From: Stappia sp. WLB 29
GTDB taxonomy: Bacteria; Pseudomonadota; Alphaproteobacteria; Rhizobiales; Stappiaceae
Length of the DNA: 64,000 nucleotides
Assembly: GCF_023507705.1 (NCBI RefSeq)
Contig: NZ_JALBGD010000004.1
Location: 310,001-374,000, forward strand
Direction of reading: 5' to 3'
Part shown: positions 55,709 to 64,000 of the stretch, one piece after another
Numbering within the stretch: position 1 is the stretch's first letter
Layout: each line of letters begins with the position of its first letter
Made by a program: the position numbers and the translations under genes
Notes under the pieces: model-generated
The model's database searches: none
What the model saw: the letters and a program-made list of their open reading frames with translations, nothing else
What the model was told of the DNA's origin: nothing

Positions 55709-56881
55709 ATGACAGCTTCCGGTTTCGATGTGACGAGCGCCAGCGACGTCTTCTTCGAGGAGGAGCACAAGATGCTGCGCGATCAGGTGCGCCGCTTCGT
55801 CGAGGAAGAGATCAAGCCCCATGCCGACCAGTGGGAGGCGGACGGCGCCACGCCGCGCGAGCTGCTGCGCAAGATGGGCGCGCTCGGCTTCTTCGGCATC
55901 CGCTATCCGGAAGCCTATGGCGGCAGCGCCATGGACGAGCGCGCCACCGTCGTCCTGTCGGAAGAGCTCGGCCGCTCGACCTATGCCGGCGTTGCCATCA
56001 CCGCGCTGGTCCACACGGACATGGCCTCGGTCCATCTCTTCAATGCCGGCAACGACGCCCAGAAGGCGAAATACATGCCCGGCATCGTCAGCGGCGAGAT
56101 CATCACCGCCGTCGGCGTCACCGAGCCGGACGCCGGCTCCGACGTCAAGGGCATCCGCACCACCGCCCGCCGCGAGGGCGACCATTACGTGCTCAACGGC
56201 ACCAAGACCTTCATCACCAACGGTGTGCTGGCCGATGTCTACTGCATCGCCGCCAAGACCGGCGGCGATGGGCCGGCCAGCAAGGCGGTGACCATGTTCA
56301 TCATTGAGAAGGGCATGGAAGGCTTCACCGTCTCGCGCGCCCTCGACAAGCACGGCTGGCGCAGCTCCGACACCGCCGAGCTCTCCTTCGTCGATGTCCG
56401 CGTGCCGGCCGAGAACGTCCTCGGCGAGGAGGGGCGCGGCTTCTACGAGATCATGAAGAACTTCCAGAACGAGCGCCTGGTGCTCGGCGCCATGGCGATG
56501 GGCGAAGCCCAGGCGGCCATCGAGCTGACGGTCGCCTATGTCCGCGACCGCAAGGCCTTCGGCGCCCCGCTCTGGGAGAAGCAGGCGATCCGCCAGCGCC
56601 TCGCCATGCTGTCGTCGCGCGTCGAGGCGGCGCGGCAGATGATCTATGCCACCGCTGTCCGTGTTGCGCGCGGCGAGCAGTTGGTGCGCGAGGTCTCGAT
56701 GATCAAGGCGCTGTGCGGCGAGCTGGTCAACGAGGTCATGTATGCCTGCGTCCAGTTCCACGGCGGCATGGGCTTCATGCGCGAGAGCACCATCGAGCGC
56801 ATGTCGCGCGATGCCCGCGTCCAGGCGATCGGCGGCGGGGCGACCGAGGTGATGCTCGAAGAAGTCGCCAAGCGCATGTGA
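55709..56881 (+). CDS. acyl-CoA dehydrogenase
   Basis: FAD enzyme of 390 residues that desaturates an acyl-CoA at C2-C3. It shows GVTEPDAGSDVKG near residue 136, TKTFITNG near 165 and YACVQFHGGMGFMRES near 350. The catalytic glutamate of the short/medium-chain class is absent at the C-terminal position (IGGGATEVM). A glutamate is present in NERLVLGAMAMG near residue 252, matching the isovaleryl-CoA type base. A branched or isoprenoid acyl-CoA is therefore plausible and fits the divergent carboxylase. It is the first gene of the plus-strand operon. Confidence 0.93.
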   Translation: MTASGFDVTSASDVFFEEEHKMLRDQVRRFVEEEIKPHADQWEADGATPRELLRKMGALGFFGIRYPEAYGGSAMDERATVVLSEELGRSTYAGVAITALVHTDMASVHLFNAGNDAQKAKYMPGIVSGEIITAVGVTEPDAGSDVKGIRTTARREGDHYVLNGTKTFITNGVLADVYCIAAKTGGDGPASKAVTMFIIEKGMEGFTVSRALDKHGWRSSDTAELSFVDVRVPAENVLGEEGRGFYEIMKNFQNERLVLGAMAMGEAQAAIELTVAYVRDRKAFGAPLWEKQAIRQRLAMLSSRVEAARQMIYATAVRVARGEQLVREVSMIKALCGELVNEVMYACVQFHGGMGFMRESTIERMSRDARVQAIGGGATEVMLEEVAKRM

Positions 56882-56886
56882 CCTTG

Positions 56887-57915
56887 ATGCGCGCCTTCGT
56901 GCTGGAAACCGGCTTCGGCCTCGACAACCTGGTGCTGCGGGAGCGGGAAACGCCGATGCCCGGGCTGGGCGAGGTGCTGCTGGAGATGCGCACCGCCTCG
57001 CTCAACTACCGCGACCTCGTGGTGGTGGCCGGCGGCCATGGCCGCGCCGTGCGTCCGCCGCTGGTCCCCCTGTCGGACGGCGTCGGCATCGTCGTCGAGA
57101 CCGGGCCGGGTGCGCGCGACCTTGCCGTCGGCGACCGGGTGGCACCGGCCTTCTATCAGCACTGGCAGGGCGGCGCGCCGCCCGACGATCTGGAGGCCGG
57201 CCGTCTCGGCGGGCCGCTCCAGGGCGTGCTCGCCTCCCATTGCGTCTTTCCCGAGAGCGGCCTTGTCCGGGTTGCCGAGGGTCTTTCCAATGCCGAGGCG
57301 GCGACGCTCCCTTGCGCCGGCGTCACGGCCTGGAGCGCCCTGTCCGAGCCCTGGCCGCTGCGCCCCGGCGAAAGCGTGCTGATCCAGGGCACCGGCGGCG
57401 TCGCGCTGATGGCGCTGGCGCTCGCCCGCCGCGCCGGCGCCCGCACCATCGTCACCACCTCCTCGCCGATCAAGGCGGCGCGCCTTGCCGCGCTCGGCGC
57501 CGATCTCGTCATCGACCGCAATGCAACGCCCGACTGGGCCCGCGCCGTGCGCGCGGCGACGGACGGGCGCGGCTGCGAGCGGGTGCTGGAGCTCGGCGGG
57601 GCGGCAACGCTCAACGAGTCGGTCAAGGCGGTGCGCACCGGCGGCACGATTCTACTGATCGGCAATGTCACCGGCTCGATGGCCGAGCTCTTCCTGCCGC
57701 TGGTCCTGACCCGGCGCATCACCTTGCATTCGGTGTCCTGCGGCTCGCGCCAGGCGTTCCAGGCGCTGATGGGCGCGCTGGCGGCGGGCGGCATCCGTCC
57801 GGTGGTCGACCGGGTCTTTCCCTTCGAGCAGGCGCACGAGGCTTTTCGCACCCTTGAAAAGGGCGAGCACTTCGGAAACATATGCGTCTCGCTCTCGCAG
57901 GACCCGCCCCGTTGA
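56887..57915 (+). CDS. zinc-independent MDR-family NAD(P)-dependent oxidoreductase
   Basis: Medium-chain dehydrogenase of 342 residues: GroES-like N-terminal domain (SLNYRDLVVVAGGHG, LSDGVGIVVETG) and a nucleotide-binding domain with IQGTGGVALMALALA near residue 167. The cysteine ligands of zinc-containing alcohol dehydrogenases are missing, so it resembles quinone oxidoreductases or enoyl reductases. ATG at 56887 is five bases after the acyl-CoA dehydrogenase stop. It may reduce or oxidise an enoyl or carbonyl intermediate of the same pathway; the substrate is unknown. Confidence 0.88.
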   Translation: MRAFVLETGFGLDNLVLRERETPMPGLGEVLLEMRTASLNYRDLVVVAGGHGRAVRPPLVPLSDGVGIVVETGPGARDLAVGDRVAPAFYQHWQGGAPPDDLEAGRLGGPLQGVLASHCVFPESGLVRVAEGLSNAEAATLPCAGVTAWSALSEPWPLRPGESVLIQGTGGVALMALALARRAGARTIVTTSSPIKAARLAALGADLVIDRNATPDWARAVRAATDGRGCERVLELGGAATLNESVKAVRTGGTILLIGNVTGSMAELFLPLVLTRRITLHSVSCGSRQAFQALMGALAAGGIRPVVDRVFPFEQAHEAFRTLEKGEHFGNICVSLSQDPPR

Positions 57916-58520
57916 CCGCCTCCCGTCCCAAGCCGCAGAAGAAGACGAAGAAGGCGCTCGAGGCCCGGCAGGTCATCATGGCGGCCGCCGCCCGGATGAT
58001 GCGCGAGCGCGGCTATGCCGACACTTCGCTGCGCGATCTGGCGGCCGAGGTCGGCATGAAGGCCGGCAGCCTCTACTACCATTTCGCCTCCAAGGACGAG
58101 CTGGCCATCGAGGTCATGCGGCTCGGCGTGCAGCTTGTCTGCGATGCAGTCGACGAGGCGCTGGCGCGGCGGCCCGATGCCGGCCCGCGCGAACGGATCG
58201 TCATTGCGCTTACCGTTCATCTGGAGACGCTGCTGTCGGCGAGCGACTTCGCCTCGGCCCATATCCGCTGCTACCCCTTCGTGCCGGAGGCGGTGCAGCA
58301 GGAGCTGCTGGCCACGCGCCGCAACTACGACAAGGTCTGGAGCGCGATCATCCGCGATTATCTGGGGCCGCAGGCCGACGGCCTGCGTGTCCGCTACCTG
58401 CGCCACGCCCTGATCGGCGCGCTCAACTGGTCGCTGGAATGGTTCGACCCCGCCCGCGACAGCGTCGCCGGCTACGTTGCCGCGCTCGAGCGGCTGCTGC
58501 CGCCCGAAACGAGGGCGTGA
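57882..58520 (+). CDS. TetR/AcrR-family transcriptional regulator
   Basis: Repressor of 212 residues. The N-terminal helix-turn-helix is TSLRDLAAEVGMKAGSLYYHFASKDEL (about residues 47-73 in the long version), followed by a helical ligand domain. The annotated ATG overlaps the MDR gene by 34 bases. An in-frame TTG at 57912, overlapping its stop as TTGA with AGGA nine bases upstream, is an equally good start and gives MTASRPKPQKKTKK. As last gene of the plus-strand operon it probably binds the palindrome at 55620-55633 and responds to an acyl-CoA (inference). Confidence 0.9.
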   Translation: MRLALAGPAPLTASRPKPQKKTKKALEARQVIMAAAARMMRERGYADTSLRDLAAEVGMKAGSLYYHFASKDELAIEVMRLGVQLVCDAVDEALARRPDAGPRERIVIALTVHLETLLSASDFASAHIRCYPFVPEAVQQELLATRRNYDKVWSAIIRDYLGPQADGLRVRYLRHALIGALNWSLEWFDPARDSVAGYVAALERLLPPETRA

Positions 58521-58563
58521 GGTTTTCAGACGACCATTGCGGCCATATTAATGGGTCCTGACC

Positions 58564-58881
58564 CTAAGCTTCTGCGTAGCGACGCAGGCCCATGCCGATT
58601 AACAACATCGACACAAAGAGAAGCCACGCAGCAAGCATCATGATGCGGAAGAAATTTGCGAGAGGTGAGACCTTGACCCTTGAAAGCTGGTTAGTAGGAA
58701 CTCCTTTGGGCTTAGTTGCCATGAGCCCCAGATAGCAAATTAGAGTGATGGCAACAAATGTTACCATGTAAGAATCCATCCAGTCTGGAACTCTTACGAA
58801 TCCGAAATTGAAGGCGTAAGACTGGGATGATGGAAAGGTGATTCCCAAAATTGCACATGAAATCAGTTTTATTTTATACAT
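58564..58881 (-). CDS. small membrane protein of unknown function, AT-rich
   Basis: A 105-residue protein with a signal-like hydrophobic N-terminus (MYKIKLISCAILGITF) and two later membrane segments (SYMVTFVAITLICYLGLMA and FRIMMLAAWLLFVSMLLIG). The loop between them is basic. ATG at 58881 is supported by GAGGGAAGATT upstream; a longer frame to 58986 is less likely. I do not recognise a family. Base composition here and in the flanks (about 58530-58990) is visibly lower in GC than all neighbours, suggesting recent acquisition. Two of its three hydrophobic stretches might instead be signal peptide plus hairpin. Confidence 0.6.
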   Translation of the reverse strand: MYKIKLISCAILGITFPSSQSYAFNFGFVRVPDWMDSYMVTFVAITLICYLGLMATKPKGVPTNQLSRVKVSPLANFFRIMMLAAWLLFVSMLLIGMGLRRYAEA

Positions 58882-59022
58882 AATCTTCCCTCGCGAGATG
58901 ACCTTAATTAGGCGAGGGTAGGTGGTGTGAGTTAAAAGGCTTTTAAAGAACCGTTTCCTTGGAACAGGTAAGGCTATCGGTGGCAAAGCTATTGGAAACG
59001 CGGCTTTGTGCGATCTGCCCGC

Positions 59023-59655
59023 TCAGCGTTGCGAGGCGGCGACCATCGCGCCGACGCCGATGAAGGCACCGCCGGTCACCCGGTTGAACACTTGTCCCCA
59101 GCGTGTCAGCCAGGGCGCCAGCCGTCCGGCCGCCCCCGCCAGCACCACCTCGTAGGCGAATTCCACCGCCGCGTAGGTTCCCGCGAAGATCGCGAACTGC
59201 AGCCAGAGCGAGGTGCCCGGCTGCATGAACTGCGGCAGGAAGGTCGAAAAGAAGATCAGCGCCTTCGGGTTCGACAGCGCCACCAGAAGGCCTTGCGTGA
59301 AGGCACGCCGGCGGCTGATCGGACGCGCCGCCGGCCCGCCCTCGCTCGCCGCCTGGATGCCGGCGGTGAAGGCCGGCGCCCGCCACAGCCGGATGCCCAG
59401 CCACACCAGATAGGCCGCGCCCACCCACTTCACGACGCTGAACAGCATCTCGGAGGTCAGCATCAGGGCGCCGAGGCCGGCGAGCGAGGCGCCGATCAGC
59501 AGCGTCATGCCGGTGATGCAGCCGAGCGCGGTGAACACCGTGCGGCCGAGCCCGTAACGGACCCCGTGATTGAGGCAGAGAAGACCGTTCGGCCCCGGCG
59601 TCAGCGACAGGGCGAGCGAGGCCAGCAGGTAGACCAACCACAGATCGAAGCTCAT
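59023..59655 (-). CDS. LysE/RhtB-family amino-acid exporter
   Basis: Inner-membrane exporter of 210 residues with six hydrophobic segments. The motif SLTPGPNGLLCLNHGVRYG near residue 15 is the LysE/RhtB signature, and GLLVALSNPKALIFF near 125 is the second conserved block. It exports amino acids or derivatives such as homoserine lactones. ATG at 59655 (MSFDLWLVY) is chosen over one 15 bases earlier. The region upstream carries a repeated GAGACGG element that might control it. Confidence 0.92.
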   Translation of the reverse strand: MSFDLWLVYLLASLALSLTPGPNGLLCLNHGVRYGLGRTVFTALGCITGMTLLIGASLAGLGALMLTSEMLFSVVKWVGAAYLVWLGIRLWRAPAFTAGIQAASEGGPAARPISRRRAFTQGLLVALSNPKALIFFSTFLPQFMQPGTSLWLQFAIFAGTYAAVEFAYEVVLAGAAGRLAPWLTRWGQVFNRVTGGAFIGVGAMVAASQR

Positions 59656-59788
59656 GCCGGCACTCCACAAGGGCGGGCGGGGAATAACGTGCGCCGGGCG
59701 CGAAAAGGATGCGCAGCCGAGCGGCGGACTCTAACACGCGCCGCGCCGTTGGAAAGGGGCTGCGCGCGGCTTGGCGATTTTGCGACGA

Positions 59789-59840
59789 TTGAGACGGGTT
59801 CGGCCGATTTCGAGACGGAATTTTGCAAAATCCGTCTCAA
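59789..59840. repeat. GAGACGG triple element with a palindromic hairpin
   Basis: TTGAGACGG at 59789-59797, a second GAGACGG at 59812-59818, and the inverted copy CCGTCTCAA at 59832-59840. The last two form a stem around TTTTGCAAAA (59821-59830), with one extra A. AATTTTCC follows on the plus strand. It could be an operator for lysE or a terminator-like element. Confidence 0.55.
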
Positions 59841-60118
59841 TTTTCCCGCACGGCCTTATCCCCGTGCGCGCCATTGCCGAGGGCGCTCCGCTGGTGTCCG
59901 CACCTGTGCGAAAAGCACCGGAACAAGCCGATCCGCGGCCCTTGCGTGCAGGTTCCTGCCGGGAAGGCGACCGATCTGTCCCCGAAAGCGGTACGTAAAA
60001 GCGGCGGTTTCTTGAGAAATCTTGCGCGGAGGCGTCAAGCCGGCTTCGTCGCACTTGTCCCCGTGGCCGGGCCGGTGGGCGCAGGTCTCGAGGACTGCCG
60101 CCGGGGTGGCGTTGGCTG

Positions 60119-60155
60119 CGCCGCGCGCTGCGGGTTGTCCCCGCAGCGCGCGGCG
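60119..60155 (-). terminator. GC-rich hairpin after the RND pump gene
   Basis: A perfect 16-bp stem (CGCCGCGCGCTGCGGG at 60119-60134, complement 60140-60155) with a five-base loop lies 17 bases after the pump stop on the minus strand. There is no T-run, so termination strength is uncertain. Confidence 0.55.
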
Positions 60156-60171
60156 TCGATCTGCCCGGCTG

Positions 60172-63100
60172 TTATTCGGCCGGCGCCCGGTCTGCGGCAG
60201 GGGACTTGTCCCCGGCCGCCGGCGCGGGATGGTCGTCGCCCTCGTGCTTCGGCAGGTGGCCGTCGATCGGAATGCGGCGGAACATCCGCATCACGAAGAC
60301 GAAGAACACCGGCACGAAGAAGATCGCCAGGATCGTACCGGAGATCATGCCGCCCATCACGCCGGTGCCGATGGCGTTCTGGCTGCCGGCGCTGGCACCG
60401 GAGGCGATGGCCAGCGGCGTCACGCCCAGGGTGAAGGCTAGCGACGTCATCAGGATCGGCCGGAAGCGCAGATGCGCCGCCTCGATGGTGGCGTCGATCA
60501 GCGAGCGCCCCTCTGCCATCAGGTCCTTGGCGAACTCGATGATCAGAATGGCGTTTTTCGCCGACAGGCCGACGATGGCGATCAGGCCGACGGTGAAGTA
60601 GACGTCGTTCGGCATGCCGCGCAGCGTCACCGCGGCCACCGAGCCGATCACGCCCAGCGGCACGACGAGCATCACCGCGAACGGGATCGACCAGCTCTCG
60701 TAGAGCGCGGCCAGCAGCAGGAACACGAACAGGATGCTGAGGCCGATCAGGAACGGTGCCTGCGATCCCGACTGGATCTCCTGCAGCGACTGGCCCGTCC
60801 ACTCGTAGCCGAAGCCGGCCGGCAGCTCGCCGGCAAGCCGCTCCATCTCGGCAATGGCATCGCCCGACGAGTAGCCGGGCGCCGCCTCGCCGGAGATGCG
60901 GATCGACGGGTAGCCGTTATAGCCGACGATCTGCGAGGGCCCCTTGCGCCATTCCACGCTGGCGAAGGCCGAAAGCGGCACCATTCCGCCGTTGTTGTTG
61001 CGGACGTTCAGGCGCAGCAGGTCGCTGGTCTGCATGCGGGCGTCCTGGTCGGCCTGCACCGTCACGCGCTGCATGCGTCCCGAGTTCGGGAAGTCGTTGA
61101 CATAGGTCGAGCCGAGATTGGCAGAGATGGTCGCGTTGATGTCGGCGAAGGCGACGCCGAACGCATTGGCCTTCTCGCGGTCGATGACGAGGTCGACCTG
61201 GGCCGCGTCCGGAAGGCCGTCGATGCGCAGGCCGGTCAGGATCGGGCTCTGAGAGGCCGCCCCCATCAGCTGGTCGCGCGCGGCGCCCAGCGCCTCGGTG
61301 CCGCGTCCGCCGCGGTCCTGCAGGCGGAAGCTGAAGCCGTTCGAGGTGCCGAGGCCCTGGATCGCCGGCGGCGACAGGGCGAAGGAAATCGCGTCCTTGA
61401 TGCCGAAGAGCTGGCCGTTGGCGCGGCCCGCAATGGCGCCGGCCGCGTCCTCGGGTCCGCGTTCGGACCAGTCCTTCAGCGTTACGAAGGCAAGGCCGGC
61501 ATTCTGTCCGGTGCCGGAGAAGCTGAAGCCGAGAATGCCGACGATACGCGAGACGGCGCTTTCCTTGCCGAAGATCGCCTCGACCTGCTCGATGACCTCC
61601 AGCGTGCGGTTGGCGCTCGCCTCAGGCGGGGCCTGGACGTTGACCAGGAGGTAACCCTGGTCCTCGTTCGGCAGGAACGAGGACGGCAGGCGCATGAAGC
61701 CCCAGCCGAGGCCGACCAGCAAGGCCAGATAGATGATCATCATCCGCCCCGCGCGGCGCGACATCCAGCCGGCGACCGAGCTGTAGCCGTTGGTCGTGCG
61801 GGCGAAACCGCGGTTGAACCAGCCGAAGAAGCCCGTCTTCTCGTGGTGGCCTTGCGGGATCGGCTTCAGCATGCTGGCGCACAGCGCCGGCGTGAAGGAC
61901 AGCGCCAGGAAGCCGGAGAACAGGATCGACACGACCATGGTCAGGCTGAACTGCTGGTAGATGACGCCGACCGCACCGGGAAAGAACGCCATCGGCACGA
62001 ACACCGCCGTCAGCACCAGGGTGATGCCGATGATGGCGCCGGAAATCTGCGACATCGCCTTGCGCGTCGCCGCCCGCGGCGACAGGCCTTCCTCGGCCAT
62101 GATGCGCTCGACGTTCTCGACCACGACGATGGCGTCATCGACGAGAATGCCGATGGCTAGCACCATGGCGAACATGGTCAGCACGTTGATCGAGAAGCCG
62201 GCCGCCAGCATGACGGCGCAGGTGCCCAGCAGCGCCACCGGCACCACCAGCGTCGGGATGACGGTGTAGCGGAAACTTTGCAGGAACAGGAACATCACCA
62301 CGAAGACGAGGGCGACGGCCTCCAGCAGCGTATGGATCACCTTCTCGATCGACGCCTCGACGAAGGGCGAGGTGTCGTAGGGGATCTCGTAGGCGATGCC
62401 TTGCGGGAAGAACTGGGCCAGTTCCTCCATCTTGGCGCGCACCGCCTCCGACGTCGCCATGGCGTTGCCGGTCGAGGCGAGCTGCACGCCGATGGCCGCG
62501 CTCGGCTGGCCGTTCAGGCGTGTGGAGAAGTTGTAGTCCTCGCCGCCGATCTCGAGGCGCGCGACATCGGAGAGACGGACCGTGGAGCCGTCCGGATTGG
62601 CCCGCAGCACAACCTGGCCGAACTCGTCGAGGGACGACAGCTGTCCCTTGACCAGCACGCTGGCCGAGATCTGCTGGGTGATCGGGTTGGGCAGCGCGCC
62701 GATGCGGCCGGCCGCGACCTGGGCGTTCTGTGCCCGAATCGCATTGATGACGTCGCTGGACGACAGGTTGAGGCCCAGCATCTTGTCCGGGTCCAGCCAG
62801 ACGCGCATGGACCGCTGGGTCGCGAAGAGCTGAGCGCTGCCGACGCCGTCGATGCGGCGGATCTCGCCGAGCACGTTGCGGCTGAGATAGTCGCCGAGAT
62901 CGACCACGTTGTAGGAGCCGTCGGTCGAGGTGACCGACACCACCATCAGGAAGCCCGCGCCGGCCTGCTCGACGCGGATGCCCTGCTGGGAGACGATGCC
63001 GGGCAGTCGCGGTTCGACGCGGCGCACTGCATTCTGCACGTCGACCGAGGCCTGCGACACGTCGGTGCCGGGCTGGAACGTCGCGGTGATCGAGATCCGG

Positions 63101-63357
63101 CCCGACGTTTCGGAGGTGGATTCGAAATAGATCAGCCCCTCGACGCCGTTCAGCTCTTCCTCGATCGGGCGGGTGACGCTGAGATAGGCGTCCTCGGGCG
63201 CCACGCCCGGATAGTTGGTCGAGATGGAGATCTGCGGCGGGGCGACGTTGGGATACTGGGCAACCGGCATGAAGGGGATCGCGATCACGCCGGCAAGCGT
63301 GATGAAGATGGCGATGACCCATGCGAAGACCGGCCGGTTGATGAAAAAGGACGGCAT
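60172..63357 (-). CDS. RND-family multidrug efflux permease (HAE1/AcrB type)
   Basis: Inner-membrane trimeric antiporter of 1061 residues. It starts MPSFFINRPVFAWVIAIF, as in AcrB/MexB. Proton-relay residues are in LAIGILVDDAIVVVENVERI (adjacent aspartates) near residue 405 and in GLSAKNAILIIEFAKD (lysine) near 945. Two large periplasmic loops carry the porter domains. The C-terminus is acidic and disordered. It exports drugs, dyes, bile-like compounds or signals with an adaptor and an outer-membrane channel. The adaptor gene lies 124 bases upstream; no regulator is in the window. Confidence 0.96.
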   Translation of the reverse strand: MPSFFINRPVFAWVIAIFITLAGVIAIPFMPVAQYPNVAPPQISISTNYPGVAPEDAYLSVTRPIEEELNGVEGLIYFESTSETSGRISITATFQPGTDVSQASVDVQNAVRRVEPRLPGIVSQQGIRVEQAGAGFLMVVSVTSTDGSYNVVDLGDYLSRNVLGEIRRIDGVGSAQLFATQRSMRVWLDPDKMLGLNLSSSDVINAIRAQNAQVAAGRIGALPNPITQQISASVLVKGQLSSLDEFGQVVLRANPDGSTVRLSDVARLEIGGEDYNFSTRLNGQPSAAIGVQLASTGNAMATSEAVRAKMEELAQFFPQGIAYEIPYDTSPFVEASIEKVIHTLLEAVALVFVVMFLFLQSFRYTVIPTLVVPVALLGTCAVMLAAGFSINVLTMFAMVLAIGILVDDAIVVVENVERIMAEEGLSPRAATRKAMSQISGAIIGITLVLTAVFVPMAFFPGAVGVIYQQFSLTMVVSILFSGFLALSFTPALCASMLKPIPQGHHEKTGFFGWFNRGFARTTNGYSSVAGWMSRRAGRMMIIYLALLVGLGWGFMRLPSSFLPNEDQGYLLVNVQAPPEASANRTLEVIEQVEAIFGKESAVSRIVGILGFSFSGTGQNAGLAFVTLKDWSERGPEDAAGAIAGRANGQLFGIKDAISFALSPPAIQGLGTSNGFSFRLQDRGGRGTEALGAARDQLMGAASQSPILTGLRIDGLPDAAQVDLVIDREKANAFGVAFADINATISANLGSTYVNDFPNSGRMQRVTVQADQDARMQTSDLLRLNVRNNNGGMVPLSAFASVEWRKGPSQIVGYNGYPSIRISGEAAPGYSSGDAIAEMERLAGELPAGFGYEWTGQSLQEIQSGSQAPFLIGLSILFVFLLLAALYESWSIPFAVMLVVPLGVIGSVAAVTLRGMPNDVYFTVGLIAIVGLSAKNAILIIEFAKDLMAEGRSLIDATIEAAHLRFRPILMTSLAFTLGVTPLAIASGASAGSQNAIGTGVMGGMISGTILAIFFVPVFFVFVMRMFRRIPIDGHLPKHEGDDHPAPAAGDKSPAADRAPAE

Positions 63358-63481
63358 CAGATCGGATCCTGTGAGACCGGCCCGCAGGCGGCGCGGGAGG
63401 GCGCCGGCGGCCGTGGGCGGGCCGTTGAGTCAGGACGGGGCGGGCGCGGCCCTTGCGGCAGGGCGTGCCCGTCCCGACAGG

Positions 63482-64000
63482 TTAGTTGGCCGCGACTTCG
63501 GCCGTCTTGCTTGCGCCTTCCCAGGGGGTCGCCGCGACCGGTGCGCCGGGACGCAGCTTCTGGAAGCCCTCGACGATCACCTTGTCGCCGGCGGAAAGGC
63601 CCTTGGTGATCACCCAGCGGGTGCCGACGATGCGACCGGTCTCGACGGAGCGCAGCTCCGCCTTGTCCTCGGCGCCGACCACATAGACCTGCGCCTGGCC
63701 GCCGGCATTGCGCTGCACCGCCTGCTGCGGCACGGCGAGGGCGTTGTTCTCGATGCCCTGCTCGATCAGCACGCGGACATACATCCCCGGCAAGAGGTCG
63801 CCGTCCGGGTTCGGGAACTCCCCGCGCAGCGTGATTTGCCCGGTCGTGGCGTCGACCGCCGCCTCGGAAAACAGCAGCCGCCCCTTGTGCGGATACGCTT
63901 GTCCATCATCCAGCTTGAGCTGAACGGCCGCCTCGCCGGCGCGCGGACCGGTCAGCGAGCCGACCTGCAGCGAGCGGCGCAGGCTCAGCAACTGATTGGC
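63482..64000 (-). CDS. RND efflux periplasmic adaptor subunit, 5' end outside window
   Basis: C-terminal ~172 residues of a membrane-fusion protein (AcrA/MexA type); the signal peptide and lipoyl/hairpin domains lie beyond the right edge. Visible are the beta-barrel part (FSEAAVDATTGQITLRGEFPN and LLPGMYVRVLIEQG) and the membrane-proximal domain (VPQQAVQRNAGGQAQVYVV to VIVEGFQKLRPGAPV). It precedes the permease gene in the same orientation and would form the pump with it. Confidence 0.93.
   Translation of the reverse strand, partial: ANQLLSLRRSLQVGSLTGPRAGEAAVQLKLDDGQAYPHKGRLLFSEAAVDATTGQITLRGEFPNPDGDLLPGMYVRVLIEQGIENNALAVPQQAVQRNAGGQAQVYVVGAEDKAELRSVETGRIVGTRWVITKGLSAGDKVIVEGFQKLRPGAPVAATPWEGASKTAEVAAN

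Larger units (their letters stand above)
59656..60171. other. 516-base non-coding region between lysE and the RND pump gene
   Basis: No gene is supported on either strand; frames here lack homology. It includes a GAGACGG-based inverted/direct repeat cluster (59789-59840) and a strong GC-rich hairpin at 60119-60155 next to the pump gene stop. The rest is unremarkable. Confidence 0.5.

Noticed and set aside
57912-57914. TTG start for the TetR gene as definite
   Set aside because: It is plausible because of the TTGA overlap and AGGA upstream, but the ATG at 57882 is equally open, so it is kept only as an alternative.

Overview
The window is high-GC, densely packed DNA from an alphaproteobacterium. 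It is most likely a Hyphomicrobiales (Rhizobiales) member, and the gene content would fit a Stappiaceae-type genome. The order-level call rests on conserved gene orders: rnd-lptC-lptA-lptB-rpoN-hpf-ptsN, rplU-rpmA-(acetyltransferases)-obgE-proB-proA-nadD-rsfS-rlmH-envC-ctpA-yibQ-rppH, an rplU with a C-terminal helix-hairpin-helix tail, and hsp20 paired with a DUF1150 gene. Genus is inference. I see no phage, transposase, CRISPR array or plasmid gene, so this is ordinary chromosome with accessory metabolic and regulatory cassettes between core clusters.

Layout. 1-4.9 kb (minus): a branched-chain amino-acid-type ABC importer (substrate-binding protein, livG, livF, livH, livM) followed by a truncated short-chain dehydrogenase, divergent from a LysR regulator. 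6.4-11 kb (plus): a 2-oxoacid-dehydrogenase operon with fused E1 alpha/beta, E2, an SDR and a VOC protein, closed by a perfect terminator. 11-13.4 kb (minus): a periplasmic sensor-like protein and a chemoreceptor. 13.7-14.6 kb: a small heat-shock protein with an apparent RpoH promoter and ROSE-like RNA thermometer. 14.7-22 kb (minus): ptsN, hpf, rpoN, the lptBAC genes, rnd and an aquaporin. 22.2-29 kb: tRNA-Leu, an NDUFA9-like protein, a DUF1127 protein, a WYL regulator with a palindromic operator candidate, uppP, a GST, queG and an SDR. 29-42.4 kb (minus): the large cell-envelope/ribosome/proline cluster ending with rplU and its long leader. 42.9-50.3 kb: tRNA-Ser, a divergent MFS pump/MmyB-type regulator pair, an MHYT-GGDEF-EAL protein, an old yellow enzyme and a VCBS-repeat protein. 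50.4-52 kb: SoxR divergent from a monooxygenase/FMN-reductase pair with a MerR-type 19-bp-spacer promoter. 52-58.5 kb: a biotin-dependent acyl-CoA carboxylase divergent from an acyl-CoA dehydrogenase/MDR oxidoreductase/TetR operon, sharing two interlocked promoters around one palindrome. 58.5-64 kb (minus): a visibly AT-richer small membrane gene, a LysE exporter, and an RND efflux pump whose adaptor gene runs off the end.

The strongest regulatory readings, all from sequence alone, are: the thermometer/RpoH control of hsp20; SoxR control of the monooxygenase and FMN reductase; and TetR control of the CoA-ester catabolic divergon. The oddest coding feature is a Walker A Lys-to-Arg change in LivF. 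No wholly new system was identified; the less explained items are the AT-rich membrane gene, the triple GAGACGG element upstream of lysE, and the palindrome between the DUF1127 and WYL genes.
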